48,215 nucleotides of DNA from a virus. Below the pieces are notes generated by a model. It saw nothing but the letters and a program-made list of their open reading frames with translations. It was not told where the DNA came from and searched no databases. Location: IMG/VR virus record IMGVR_UViG_3300038701_001055, positions 1 to 48,215 of that record, one strand, 5' to 3'. Both the position numbers and the translations under genes were made by a program. Shown one piece after another: positions 8,537 through 15,158 of this stretch. How positions within the stretch are numbered: the first letter of the stretch is position 1; each line of letters begins with the position of its first letter.

Positions 8537-8947
8537 CTATCCAAATTTAATTAATACTGATTGTTTACCTTCTCCAAGCTCACACCCTGACACCTTGCCA
8601 CCTGCCTTTAGTCTAGCTTTTATTAGGGTTTTGTCCAGTTCCCTTTTAATCTTCCAAAGCCCTTGGTCTGTAATCTTAGATTCATCTGTTACTTTTAACA
8701 CTTCAGGAGCTTTTCTGATTGTTATCTTGTAGTTGTCTCCACTTATAGACTTGATTCCATGTTTGTTCATCCCCTCAAGAATTCCTAATTTGCTCTGTTC
8801 TAATTCATCCTTTACTTTATCCATTTTGATAGATATCTTATCTTTTAATTTATTTAACTCCACTATTTCCTGTTCCAAGGATTTTATGGCCTGTATTTTG
8901 TCTACAGGCGCTATGGCAGTTGTATCCGCTGTTTTAAGCTGACTCAT
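8537..8947 (-). CDS. Siphovirus Gp157-like protein
   Basis: This 136-aa protein has a predicted coiled coil at about residues 18-60 (IQAIKSLEQEIVELNKLKDK). A C-terminal domain follows with YKITIRKAPEVLKVTDE, then the DKTLIKARLKAGGKVSGCEL pattern. This order fits the Gp157 family (PF05565), common near phage recombination and replication genes. Its biochemical role is not settled; phage-resistance and nuclease-modulating roles have been proposed. It overlaps the upstream TetR-like gene by 14 nt. Confidence 0.75.
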   Translation of the reverse strand: MSQLKTADTTAIAPVDKIQAIKSLEQEIVELNKLKDKISIKMDKVKDELEQSKLGILEGMNKHGIKSISGDNYKITIRKAPEVLKVTDESKITDQGLWKIKRELDKTLIKARLKAGGKVSGCELGEGKQSVLIKFG

Positions 8948-9239
8948 GTTCTTTCTCCACCTTTTTAACTACTTCATAAAGTTCTTTTTTTGTTCCAAAA
9001 TAGTAACGAACTGTGCTTGATTTAAATCCGGCTGTTTTTTCTATGTTTCTCACCCTTGTATATTCATACCCTTTTCTGTTAAATTCTTCTATTGCAGTTT
9101 TTAACAACTTTGCCCTGCTTTTATTCCCTTTTTCTATACATATCCTTCTCATGTTCTCCCTATGCATTTTCATATGTATAGATATCTTTTCTATAGGTTT
9201 ACTCTTTTCTTTGTAATGATTCTCTAATAAATCAATCAT
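8934..9239 (-). CDS. Mini TetR-like DNA-binding protein (HTH domain only)
   Basis: This 101-aa protein carries a TetR_N helix-turn-helix at about residues 43-92: SRAKLLKTAIEEFNRKGYEY, then VRNIEKTAGFKSSTVRYYFG and TKKELYEVV. TetR regulators usually run to about 200 aa with a C-terminal ligand and dimerisation domain, which is absent here. The stop is followed by normal genes, so this is a stand-alone domain. A basic N-terminal extension (about 40 aa) precedes the HTH. It may act as a phage transcription regulator; the operator motif at 14.1-15.6 kb is one candidate target. Confidence 0.85.
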   Translation of the reverse strand: MIDLLENHYKEKSKPIEKISIHMKMHRENMRRICIEKGNKSRAKLLKTAIEEFNRKGYEYTRVRNIEKTAGFKSSTVRYYFGTKKELYEVVKKVEKEHESA

Positions 9240-9481
9240 TGTACATCCTCTTGTGAGTCAATCATATCGTGCACTTCATCTTCTATTATCTTATAAAGCT
9301 CAAACCACGCTATACACTTATCATACAGATTTTTGTTCAACAATTCAAGTGTTTTGTTTTCATGCTCTTTTGCTGTAACTCTAAACATAAATTTAAGCAA
9401 GTCTCCATACACTATCTCATTAGAAAATACTTTCCAAAGCTCTTCCTCTTTTTTTGTAAGTCTCTTGTTTCTTAGCTTCAT
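9236..9481 (-). CDS. Small unknown protein, 81 aa
   Basis: This charged, mostly helical-looking protein (MKLRNKRLTKKEEELWKV...) has an acidic C-terminus (DEVHDMIDSQEDVQ). It overlaps the TetR-like gene by 4 nt downstream and abuts the next gene by 1 nt upstream. No known domain recognised. Confidence 0.65.
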   Translation of the reverse strand: MKLRNKRLTKKEEELWKVFSNEIVYGDLLKFMFRVTAKEHENKTLELLNKNLYDKCIAWFELYKIIEDEVHDMIDSQEDVQ

Positions 9482-9792
9482 TATAGTTCCAATTGATTGA
9501 GTTTTTCCAACACATTTGTCTTAAACTTTTTTCTGAACTTTTCACTGTTCTCTATAGACTCTAACAATATGTAAAGGATTACTTGTCCAACTATGTCATG
9601 CCCTATGTCCGTGAGCTGTGTGAAAGAAGAGTCAGGTTCAAACATTATAGTTCTTGAAGTTTCACAATCATCGTCCCACCACTCCACTGAGAATCGATAG
9701 TTTGAAGACAGGTCAGGTTTACACATTTTTAATTTCTTTATTTGTAAAAGCTTTCTTTTGTCTTTCATGCTTATAACATTCTTATCATTCAT
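9481..9792 (-). CDS. Unknown protein, 103 aa
   Basis: An unrecognised protein with a basic N-terminus (KDKRKLLQIKKLKM), a central acidic/aromatic stretch (VEWWDDDCETSRTIMFEP, about 38-55) and a helical C-terminus. It overlaps its upstream neighbour by 4 nt. Nothing indicates secretion or membrane insertion. Confidence 0.62.
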   Translation of the reverse strand: MNDKNVISMKDKRKLLQIKKLKMCKPDLSSNYRFSVEWWDDDCETSRTIMFEPDSSFTQLTDIGHDIVGQVILYILLESIENSEKFRKKFKTNVLEKLNQLEL

Positions 9793-10322
9793 CTTTTTAA
9801 ATCTCTCTTACTTATAGTGTACATGTATCTGCCCGTTTTTATGTAACCAAGACTTTCCCACTTAGCAAACTTCTCCCTGCCCAGTGCGGGGCACCCCCAA
9901 CTCCTGCCGGGTGTCGTATTCTTTGACATATAAGTATTACTTGCGTACCTTGCTGTGTGTGCTACAATTGCACGCTTTCTGGCGTTGTCATTGACGCCCT
10001 TCTCTAGTCCATCTAATCTGTAAGAGATTTTGAACTTCATTGACTTGTACTTTTCAGCATACCTCATAAGTCCGGCTGACGACTTACGACTGTTTGGCTT
10101 GTTGCTTAGTATTAAATTTCTACCAAGCCTTGAACCTGAACCTGAGCCATGAGTCAAAAATCCGCTGTCAAGTATTCTTCTATTCTTTACATCAATCATA
10201 AATGCCCTATGTTGGTCCGCATCTCTTGTAAAGTCATTCATTTGAATTATATCATCATCAAGTTTTAATTTAAATCTTTTTACAACAGCTATGGCGCAGT
10301 CTAATATCTCTTTATTGTTCAT
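9789..10322 (-). CDS. L,D-transpeptidase-like (YkuD_2/murein transpeptidase) protein
   Basis: This 177-aa protein resembles the murein L,D-transpeptidase catalytic family (PF13645). It has AFMIDVKNRRILDSGFLTHG (40-59) with GSGS, LSNKPNSRKSSAG (72-84), then GLEKGVNDNARKRAIVAHTA with His122, and GRSWGCPAL with the expected catalytic Cys144. Such enzymes crosslink or remodel peptidoglycan through a Cys thioester. No signal peptide is visible, so periplasmic access would need lysis, a holin or another route. The gene overlaps the exported M48-like protease gene by 4 nt, suggesting a joint envelope role. Confidence 0.8.
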   Translation of the reverse strand: MNNKEILDCAIAVVKRFKLKLDDDIIQMNDFTRDADQHRAFMIDVKNRRILDSGFLTHGSGSGSRLGRNLILSNKPNSRKSSAGLMRYAEKYKSMKFKISYRLDGLEKGVNDNARKRAIVAHTARYASNTYMSKNTTPGRSWGCPALGREKFAKWESLGYIKTGRYMYTISKRDLKR

Positions 10323-10867
10323 TTACTTACCTCTTCTTTCGGGAAATCATTAATCATTGACATAAAGTATTTATATCTTGTTATCAAGCATGGATGTAGC
10401 GGATCGTTTACAGGTACAGTATGTTCATGAAAGAATAGAAATAGTGATGCACCATCTTTTAAGTTATATATCTTAGATTTAGACAATAAGTTTTTAGCTA
10501 TTCTATCCGCATTTTTCTCATTTTCAAGTGAGGAACTTTCATGTCTTAAATATATATGTGCAAGTTCGTGATATAAGACAGTTGCTATTTGTGAGTCATT
10601 TTCAAGACCTCTGACTAAATTATAATTCACACATATTCTATTTTTTTTAATGTCAGCATACGCCCAAGATGCATTTCCTTTTAATAAGCATTTAGATTCC
10701 GTCAAGCGCGGCCTTGACTTGATTTTATACTGTTTGTTAAATTCATAAAAAACATTTATATATATGTCGTTCAATTTCTTGCTGGGGACTTGGGCGTAAG
10801 AATCTATACATAAACATAAACAATACGCTGCCACAAATACTACTATTGATTTTACTAATGTGTCCAT
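10319..10867 (-). CDS. Exported M48-like zinc metalloprotease
   Basis: From the chosen start (MDTLVKSIV, 182 aa) there is a classic signal peptide: a short charged n-region, hydrophobic core at about 7-20, and a probable cut after SYA (residue 25). The zinc site is YHELAHIYL with His100, Glu101 and His104, followed by ExxAD (E117-D121) as in family M48. An upstream in-frame ATG at 10888 would bury the signal peptide, and the Shine-Dalgarno AAGGTGAG lies just before 10867, so I prefer this start. It probably cleaves envelope proteins; the target is unknown. Confidence 0.82.
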   Translation of the reverse strand: MDTLVKSIVVFVAAYCLCLCIDSYAQVPSKKLNDIYINVFYEFNKQYKIKSRPRLTESKCLLKGNASWAYADIKKNRICVNYNLVRGLENDSQIATVLYHELAHIYLRHESSSLENEKNADRIAKNLLSKSKIYNLKDGASLFLFFHEHTVPVNDPLHPCLITRYKYFMSMINDFPKEEVSK

Positions 10868-11064
10868 TTCGTACTCACCTTGCTGCATCTTTCTTTGATA
10901 ACTTCATCTATTGCTTGTTTCGCCATTTTATATTTAAAGTAATAGTGACTAAATAACGGATCTTTTAACTTAATCAATAATTCATTTCTGTACTCTAATA
11001 GTTCAGATGATTTTCTATCTCTAAACTCATTCTTATAATTGTCAACTGTATGTAGTATCATCAT
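10855..11064 (-). CDS. Small unknown protein, 69 aa
   Basis: A basic, helical-looking protein (MMILHTVDNYKNEFRDRK...) with many Lys and Tyr residues in the middle (FSHYYFKYKMAK). It overlaps the protease start by 13 nt and the upstream gene by 4 nt. No recognised domain. Confidence 0.6.
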   Translation of the reverse strand: MMILHTVDNYKNEFRDRKSSELLEYRNELLIKLKDPLFSHYYFKYKMAKQAIDEVIKERCSKVSTKWTH

Positions 11065-11357
11065 ACCAAGCCCCTGCCTTTATCTAAAATATCGTAATCA
11101 TATTCTGTTTCTGAGATTTCTCTGTCAAAGCTTACTTGTTTGGTTGGGTTACAATTTTCTGCCCACTCTTTAGTTTCGTATTTAGCTTCCCTTTTAATTA
11201 GAAAAGCTTTTTGTAACCCAATACCAAATGGCGCACCAAGCTTGTAAACAGTTATCATATTTCTAATTCTATCACTTGATAAGTCACAGTCAGTATCCCA
11301 AGACTCTTCCTGCAGCCTCATGTCCTGTTCTTCTCTCATCGTGTCTATGTCTCTCAT
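11061..11357 (-). CDS. Unknown protein, 98 aa
   Basis: An acidic protein (MRDIDTMREEQDMRLQEES...) whose centre contains YKLGAPFGIGLQKAFLI. No membrane segment or catalytic motif stands out. It is coupled by 4-nt overlaps to both neighbours in the leftward operon. Confidence 0.62.
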   Translation of the reverse strand: MRDIDTMREEQDMRLQEESWDTDCDLSSDRIRNMITVYKLGAPFGIGLQKAFLIKREAKYETKEWAENCNPTKQVSFDREISETEYDYDILDKGRGLV

Positions 11358-11590
11358 TTCTTTTTAACCTCTTCAGCTGTGGGCTTAACAACTATTACAC
11401 CATTTCTTAACATGTAAGCTACATATGTAGTATCTGATCTTAGTAGCTGAAAAAATGAATTTAGTTTCTTGTAAACTGGGAAGCCTTTGTAAAACTCACT
11501 AACATCAACATCTAAATCTCTTGAGATATCTCCCCGCCTATCTGTATGAAACGCCCTTACTCCAATTATTTTCATATCATCTGTCATCAT
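11354..11590 (-). CDS. Small unknown protein, 78 aa
   Basis: An unrecognised protein (MMTDDMKIIGVRAFHTDR...) that looks mixed alpha/beta with a basic end (EEVKKK). It overlaps the 3' end of the AAA+ ATPase gene by 14 nt. Confidence 0.6.
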   Translation of the reverse strand: MMTDDMKIIGVRAFHTDRRGDISRDLDVDVSEFYKGFPVYKKLNSFFQLLRSDTTYVAYMLRNGVIVVKPTAEEVKKK

Positions 11591-12659
11591 TAAGTCCTAG
11601 TGTATCAGCATATTTGTCATAAATCAATGTATTTAATTCTCTAATTCCGGCTTTGCTTTTTAAAGCTTTATCGGCTATATCTCTTTTATCTTCATCTGAC
11701 AAAAATGGTGTATTATCATTTAATCTTACATATTTCATGTATATACTTGTACTACTATCAATTAGTTTTATAACTTGTTCTACTGTTATTTGTTCAGTTT
11801 CTGCAAATGTTAAAAATCTACCAGCCAACTCAGTCATGATTCCGCCCTGTGTTAATAGCTCCCTGCCATTTTCTAAATCTGTATTTAATAATTCTTCATA
11901 ATCTTCTAACTCTTTCATTTCTTCTACGGTCTTGCTTTTATCCTTAATAGTTTTGTTAATTGTCTTTGTCTCTAAACTAGACAAGAATCCAATTTCTCTT
12001 ACTTCTATTTGTTCTGTTTCCTGTGTATTCTCTTTATCAGTCTTGTTCTTTCTTTCAATATTCTTCTCTTTTTCTTCTTTAATTGCCTCTATCATGTCCC
12101 TTGCTGTTTGAAATGAGCCAGACGCTATTATAAGTAAGTTATTGTACTTTATGCCGTTAAACTCCGCATCACCGTCAATCAAATCTAACAACCCTTGTTG
12201 TATTAAGTGCATGTACCCTGTATTATGTGCCTTACCTGAACCACTAAGCTTGTCAAACTCATCTAAGAACAATATGCCGCCAATCCTGCCGTTTACATCA
12301 TACGATCCCCATTTTTTTAGCACTTCACTTATATGTACACTATCACGTCCGGGGCTTGCTTCTAAATTAGAACAGTCAACTCTAAAATATGGAATGTTCA
12401 AATATTCAGCTAACATCTTTACGCCGTATGTTTTCCCCGTTCCGCTTGCTCCGGTAATGAACATGTTTAAATTCGGTAAGTCTTTTAGATCTATGTTTTT
12501 ATCTAAATTACTGTGCAACATGTTTGAATATGCGCTGCCGATCTTGCTTAGTTTATTTACTAAGTCAGTATTTCCGTATATGTAAGATTGCAACCAAGCC
12601 CTGATTTCTCTTGCTGTTATAATGTTTACTTTATTCTGCTTCACTTGTAATGTAGTCAT
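11577..12659 (-). CDS. ClpX/HslU-like AAA+ ATPase
   Basis: The 360-aa protein (start MTTLQVKQ) has Walker A GASGTGKT (70-77), Walker B GGILFLDEFDKL (D133, E134), the HslU-like IIASGSFQTAR strand-turn, and a C-terminal AAA lid with GGIMTELAGRF and the sensor-2-like AGIREL. About 70 charged residues (EEKEKNIERK...) are inserted between the core strands. There is no ClpX zinc domain. A longer ORF starts at 12674, but AAAGGTGA directly before 12659 is a better ribosome site. It likely unfolds or remodels a protein; no cytoplasmic peptidase partner is encoded nearby. Confidence 0.88.
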   Translation of the reverse strand: MTTLQVKQNKVNIITAREIRAWLQSYIYGNTDLVNKLSKIGSAYSNMLHSNLDKNIDLKDLPNLNMFITGASGTGKTYGVKMLAEYLNIPYFRVDCSNLEASPGRDSVHISEVLKKWGSYDVNGRIGGILFLDEFDKLSGSGKAHNTGYMHLIQQGLLDLIDGDAEFNGIKYNNLLIIASGSFQTARDMIEAIKEEKEKNIERKNKTDKENTQETEQIEVREIGFLSSLETKTINKTIKDKSKTVEEMKELEDYEELLNTDLENGRELLTQGGIMTELAGRFLTFAETEQITVEQVIKLIDSSTSIYMKYVRLNDNTPFLSDEDKRDIADKALKSKAGIRELNTLIYDKYADTLGLNDDR

Positions 12660-12663
12660 GCTT

Positions 12664-12843
12664 TCACCTTTCATGCTCTTGCTCTTTTATGAGTGATAGG
12701 ACTGTGCTGTATAGCTCATGCTCGCATTGAATGTTTCTGTAGTCTTGTATCATCTCGTTAGCTATTTCAAACGCCTGTTTGCCTGTTATCTTTTTTTCTT
12801 CAAGTGTCGTAAATACTTGTTTTAAAAAGTCTTGTCTTTTCAT
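12664..12843 (-). CDS. Small unknown protein, 59 aa
   Basis: This ORF (MKRQDFLKQVFTTLEEKK...) is helical and charged and ends EQEHER. Its ATG shares the TAATG junction with the upstream mini-TetR stop, and its stop lies between the two candidate ATPase starts. This classic coupling fills an otherwise empty 180-nt gap. No domain recognised. Confidence 0.65.
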   Translation of the reverse strand: MKRQDFLKQVFTTLEEKKITGKQAFEIANEMIQDYRNIQCEHELYSTVLSLIKEQEHER

Positions 12844-13136
12844 TATAATTCCTCATTTAATTTTTTAACTTCTTTCAGTATTCTTTTCATTCCGCCCCTA
12901 AAATGCTTCGACACATTTGATTCGGAAGTTTGAGCAACTTTTGCAATGTCTTTCATTTTTGTATTAATAAATCCTTTCTCTTTGAACAAAGAGTCAGCAA
13001 CTAAAAGAATCTTTTTGCGCGTTCTTTCTCCTTTTTCCGCGCTGCCCGACCTCTTTTGATAATTTATAGTCTTATAATCTTCTTTATTTATCATTAAATT
13101 GCTTTTATTAATAAATTTCACATTATTCTCCCTCAC
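12843..13136 (-). CDS. Second mini TetR-like DNA-binding protein
   Basis: This 97-aa protein ends with a TetR_N helix-turn-helix at about residues 38-90: RTRKKILLVADSLFKEKGF, then MKDIAKVAQTSESNVSKHF. As in the gene at 8934, no C-terminal sensor domain exists and the protein stops right after the HTH. The first ~35 residues are basic and low in structure. It overlaps the upstream gene by 14 nt. With two such proteins in the leftward operon, a transcription switch acting on the 14-16 kb control region is plausible but inferred. Confidence 0.82.
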   Translation of the reverse strand: MRENNVKFINKSNLMINKEDYKTINYQKRSGSAEKGERTRKKILLVADSLFKEKGFINTKMKDIAKVAQTSESNVSKHFRGGMKRILKEVKKLNEEL

Positions 13137-13353
13137 TGTTTAGCATATCATTGTAGTAATTAACTAACAAGTCTATATCTACATATTCAATATTTATTAC
13201 TTTTTCATATGCTAGCTGACTGATTGCGTCAATCAATCTTGTTTCTAATTGCTTCATACTATTAGATTCAAGTATTGTATTCAACATGTTGTCATCATCA
13301 TTAATGAACTCAAATGCTGTGTATGTTTGCTCATCTTCAAATAATTTCTTCAT
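13123..13353 (-). CDS. Small acidic unknown protein, 76 aa
   Basis: A strongly acidic protein (MKKLFEDEQTYTAFEF...; ends LNSEGE), probably helical, with no recognised motif. Small acidic early phage proteins often inhibit host enzymes, but nothing here specifies a target. Confidence 0.62.
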   Translation of the reverse strand: MKKLFEDEQTYTAFEFINDDDNMLNTILESNSMKQLETRLIDAISQLAYEKVINIEYVDIDLLVNYYNDMLNSEGE

Positions 13354-13362
13354 TTTAATCTC

Positions 13363-13539
13363 TTAGCAGATGCCTGTGTGTTTGAATTTTATGTCCTTAG
13401 TCGGATTTAAAAACTGCGACATAGCATATTTTTGCATTTGAGACCAATTTCTTTGTGGGACATACACTACATTGCGTGTATGCTCGTCTCTGAATATGCC
13501 AACGTTATTTTTTACTTTAACTAGTTTGTAATTACTCAT
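13363..13539 (-). CDS. Small unknown protein, 58 aa
   Basis: The ORF runs from ATG 13539-13537 (MSNYKLVKVKNNVGIF...) to TAA at 13365-13363. It follows a strong AGAGGTGA ribosome site and fills the gap between two other small genes. The protein is basic with several aromatic residues; no domain recognised. Confidence 0.66.
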   Translation of the reverse strand: MSNYKLVKVKNNVGIFRDEHTRNVVYVPQRNWSQMQKYAMSQFLNPTKDIKFKHTGIC

Positions 13540-13552
13540 ATTTCACCTCTTT

Positions 13553-13762
13553 TTACTTGAACCGTTCTTTATTTAATACTAATGTCTCTGTACTTACAGT
13601 TATCACTCTGTCGTTATATAGCTCTAAAACTAACGACCCGTCAAACTTTTCTATAAAATATCCTAACCTCGTTCCGTTGATTTCTATAACTAACATTTCA
13701 TCGTCTGACTTTACTAGTTCGATTACATAACTATCTTTCTCTTTTACTATAAATTTACTCAT
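13553..13762 (-). CDS. Small unknown protein, 69 aa
   Basis: A beta-rich pattern of alternating hydrophobic residues (SYVIELVKSDDEMLVIEING) suggests a compact all-beta fold. No motif recognised. The spacing to its neighbours is 13-20 nt with purine-rich ribosome sites. Confidence 0.62.
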   Translation of the reverse strand: MSKFIVKEKDSYVIELVKSDDEMLVIEINGTRLGYFIEKFDGSLVLELYNDRVITVSTETLVLNKERFK

Positions 13763-13781
13763 ATCTATTTACCTCTATTTA

Positions 13782-14003
13782 TTAATTGATTACATGCAGC
13801 AACACTACTAATGCAAGTGCAACTGCGCATATTTTAACTACTAGTAATTCTCTTTTATCTAGTTCTGTATCTAGATTGTCGTTGTCTTTATTGTTTAATT
13901 CTTTCTGTACAGAGTTATGAATACGTCTCTCAGTCCAGTTTGGGTGCTTTTGCACTCTATCTATATACAACTCTCTTTCTCTTATTTGTCTACTTGTTTT
14001 CAT
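13782..14003 (-). CDS. Small tail-anchored membrane protein, 73 aa
   Basis: A highly charged N-terminal part (KTSRQIRERELYIDRVQK...) is followed by one C-terminal transmembrane helix (LLVVKICAVALALVVLLHVI, about 52-71). The soluble part should face the cytoplasm. It is the first sizeable leftward gene below the repeat-rich region. No known family; interaction with host membrane proteins would be a guess. Confidence 0.65.
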   Translation of the reverse strand: MKTSRQIRERELYIDRVQKHPNWTERRIHNSVQKELNNKDNDNLDTELDKRELLVVKICAVALALVVLLHVIN

Positions 14004-14037
14004 TTCAATGTCTCTTTATTTTTTAATGTCTCTGTCT

Positions 14038-14043
14038 ATTATA
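14038..14043 (-). promoter_or_regulatory. Candidate leftward -10 box (TATAAT) for the 14.0 kb gene series
   Basis: The minus strand reads TATAAT here, about 35 nt upstream of the ATG at 14003. The -35 position lacks a TTGACA match, but a GATGAACGGC copy of the repeated motif sits just beyond it (14071-14080). That is the same geometry as at the consensus promoter at 15130-15158. Confidence 0.45.
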
Positions 14044-14128
14044 ATGACATACTTATATTTCAATATCTATGCCGTTCATCGGATTAAGGTAATAGTTTAT
14101 TTAAGTAGATAATTTAGTGCTTATAATA

Positions 14129-14171
14129 CCCTCTAAGGTATATTTATTGAACTATGCCCTATAAGGTATAT
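14129..14171. repeat. Two 15-bp direct repeats, CCCTMTAAGGTATAT, 28 bp apart
   Basis: Copies at 14129-14143 (CCCTCTAAGGTATAT) and 14157-14171 (CCCTATAAGGTATAT) differ at one base. The centre-to-centre distance of 28 bp is not a whole number of helical turns. They could be protein-binding sites or promoter elements; I see no gene between them. Confidence 0.75.
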
Positions 14172-14199
14172 ATGTCGAGTTATTTACTTATCACAGTAT

Positions 14200-14295
14200 T
14201 TATAACAACAAATAACATGCACCTACAAGCAATAAGAATGCATATATTCCAAACAATCTGATGAATATAAATGAACACAGTAATGTAATTAACAT
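14200..14295 (-). CDS. Tiny hydrophobic membrane peptide, 31 aa
   Basis: The ORF begins ATG at 14295-14293 (MLITLLCSFIFIRLFG...) and ends TTG TTA TAA at 14202-14200. Nearly all of it is one or two membrane segments. An AGGGGGT ribosome-like site precedes the ATG by 4 nt, and it starts 10 nt after the upstream gene's stop. Real small membrane peptides are common in such phage regions, but length alone makes this uncertain. Confidence 0.45.
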   Translation of the reverse strand: MLITLLCSFIFIRLFGIYAFLLLVGACYLLL

Positions 14296-14304
14296 ATCAA
14301 CCCC

Positions 14305-14469
14305 CTATCTATTGCCAAATTCATCAACTTCAAGTACTACATATTCCTCGTACTCGCTTTCATCTACTACTGAACATATCGCTTCCCATGCATCTTCAAA
14401 TGAGTTAAATACTTCACCGCCAAACATCTCAGCGTATATCCAATCAAATATCTTATATTGCTTATTCAT
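14305..14469 (-). CDS. Small acidic unknown protein, 54 aa
   Basis: The ORF (MNKQYKIFDWIYAEMFG...) ends FGNR and is acidic in its second half (SVVDESEYEEYVVLEVDE). An AGAGG site lies about 10 nt upstream of the ATG. It would be the first protein gene of the leftward transcript that starts at about 15.1 kb. No domain recognised. Confidence 0.6.
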   Translation of the reverse strand: MNKQYKIFDWIYAEMFGGEVFNSFEDAWEAICSVVDESEYEEYVVLEVDEFGNR

Positions 14470-14625
14470 CTCTATCTGCCTCTATTTATTAACCCTATGA
14501 CTATATAATGACATGGGACGAACGGTAAGTAAACAGCTTATTAGTATTAACAGATGAACGGTAGTGCATCTCATCTAACTGTATGAGATACTTATTAATA
14601 GATAATAATAGAGGAAATATATAAG

Positions 14626-14940
14626 ATGATATATATATATATAGAAATGACAGATAAGACAGTAAATACACTATTACATACAATCATGAAAGGTAGGATA
14701 AGGTGTAAATACAGAAAAGACTTACACAAATATATGTGGGCGTTAACTGACATTGAATATAAGCAATTACAGCAATCTCTATATGTTGTAGAATATCTCG
14801 ACAAGCTAACTAAAGCAATGAAGGATAGGCAAAGAAAGAAAGCTATAACTATTCCACCATTACCGCCTTTAAGAAGGGCAAAGAGATGGCCTAGATGGTA
14901 TTGGCAAATGTATAACAGAATACATGGTACTAACTATTAG
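14626..14940 (+). CDS. Basic unknown protein, 104 aa
   Basis: This is the only sizeable rightward ORF left of 16 kb. The protein is very basic, with a C-terminus of PPLPPLRRAKRWPRWYWQMY, suggesting nucleic-acid or membrane contact. An alternative start is the ATG at 14647 (MTDKTVNTLL). AGAGGA lies about 11 nt upstream of 14626. It lies opposite the path of the leftward consensus promoter at 15130-15158, so it would be transcribed antisense to that leader. No family recognised. Confidence 0.55.
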   Translation: MIYIYIEMTDKTVNTLLHTIMKGRIRCKYRKDLHKYMWALTDIEYKQLQQSLYVVEYLDKLTKAMKDRQRKKAITIPPLPPLRRAKRWPRWYWQMYNRIHGTNY

Positions 14941-14970
14941 ATGAAAGAGGTGGAGTGTGGTACTATACTT

Positions 14971-14999
14971 ACATAGTACATCTATCTACATAGTACATC
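14971..14999. repeat. 12-bp direct repeat ACATAGTACATC, two copies
   Basis: Identical copies lie at 14971-14982 and 14988-14999, 17 bp apart. They lie just past the end of the 104-aa ORF and just before the 15011-15035 stem-loop. Function unknown. Confidence 0.75.
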
Positions 15000-15010
15000 C
15001 CTGTACGGTG

Positions 15011-15035
15011 TTAGCCCGTTTTCGGTTAGGGCTAA
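15011..15035. other. Stem-loop, 7-bp TTAGCCC/GGGCTAA stem
   Basis: TTAGCCC (15011-15017) pairs with GGGCTAA (15029-15035) around an 11-nt loop. There is no T-run on either strand, so it is not a standard intrinsic terminator. In the leftward transcript from 15123 it would sit about 90-110 nt into the leader. Confidence 0.6.
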
Positions 15036-15129
15036 TCTTGAGTTGGTTGCCTGCCTGAAAGCCAAACCAACATCAAGACAGAGTCAAAGACTTGCTCTGC
15101 TCGGGCATCCATGCCCTCTTTTAATCTAT

Positions 15130-15158
15130 TATACATATAAGTATTTATCTTGTCAAGT
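15130..15158 (-). promoter_or_regulatory. Perfect sigma70-type consensus promoter, leftward
   Basis: On the minus strand TTGACA (15158-15153), a 17-bp spacer and TATAAT (15135-15130) match the bacterial consensus exactly. A GACGAATGGT motif (15161-15170) ends two bases upstream of the -35 box. Transcription should start near 15123 and run towards the early genes; the first leftward ORF with a good ribosome site begins at 14469, leaving a leader of about 650 nt. Confidence 0.9.

Larger units (their letters stand above)
14004..14199. other. Repeat-bearing non-coding region at the head of the leftward genes
   Basis: No credible gene lies here. It holds a leftward TATAAT-like -10 (14038-14043) and a copy of the control-region motif in leftward orientation (14071-14080) placed 27 bp upstream of it. 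It also holds the two CCCTMTAAGGTATAT repeats. The -35 region is weak (ATATTG with a 17-bp spacer), so an activator binding the motif would make sense. Confidence 0.5.

Noticed and set aside
14261-14500. 79-codon rightward ORF
   Set aside because: It is Ser/Thr/Tyr-rich antisense sequence to two leftward small genes with ribosome sites (14200-14295 and 14305-14469).
15011-15035. Intrinsic terminator
   Set aside because: The stem-loop lacks a T-run on both strands and has an 11-nt loop.
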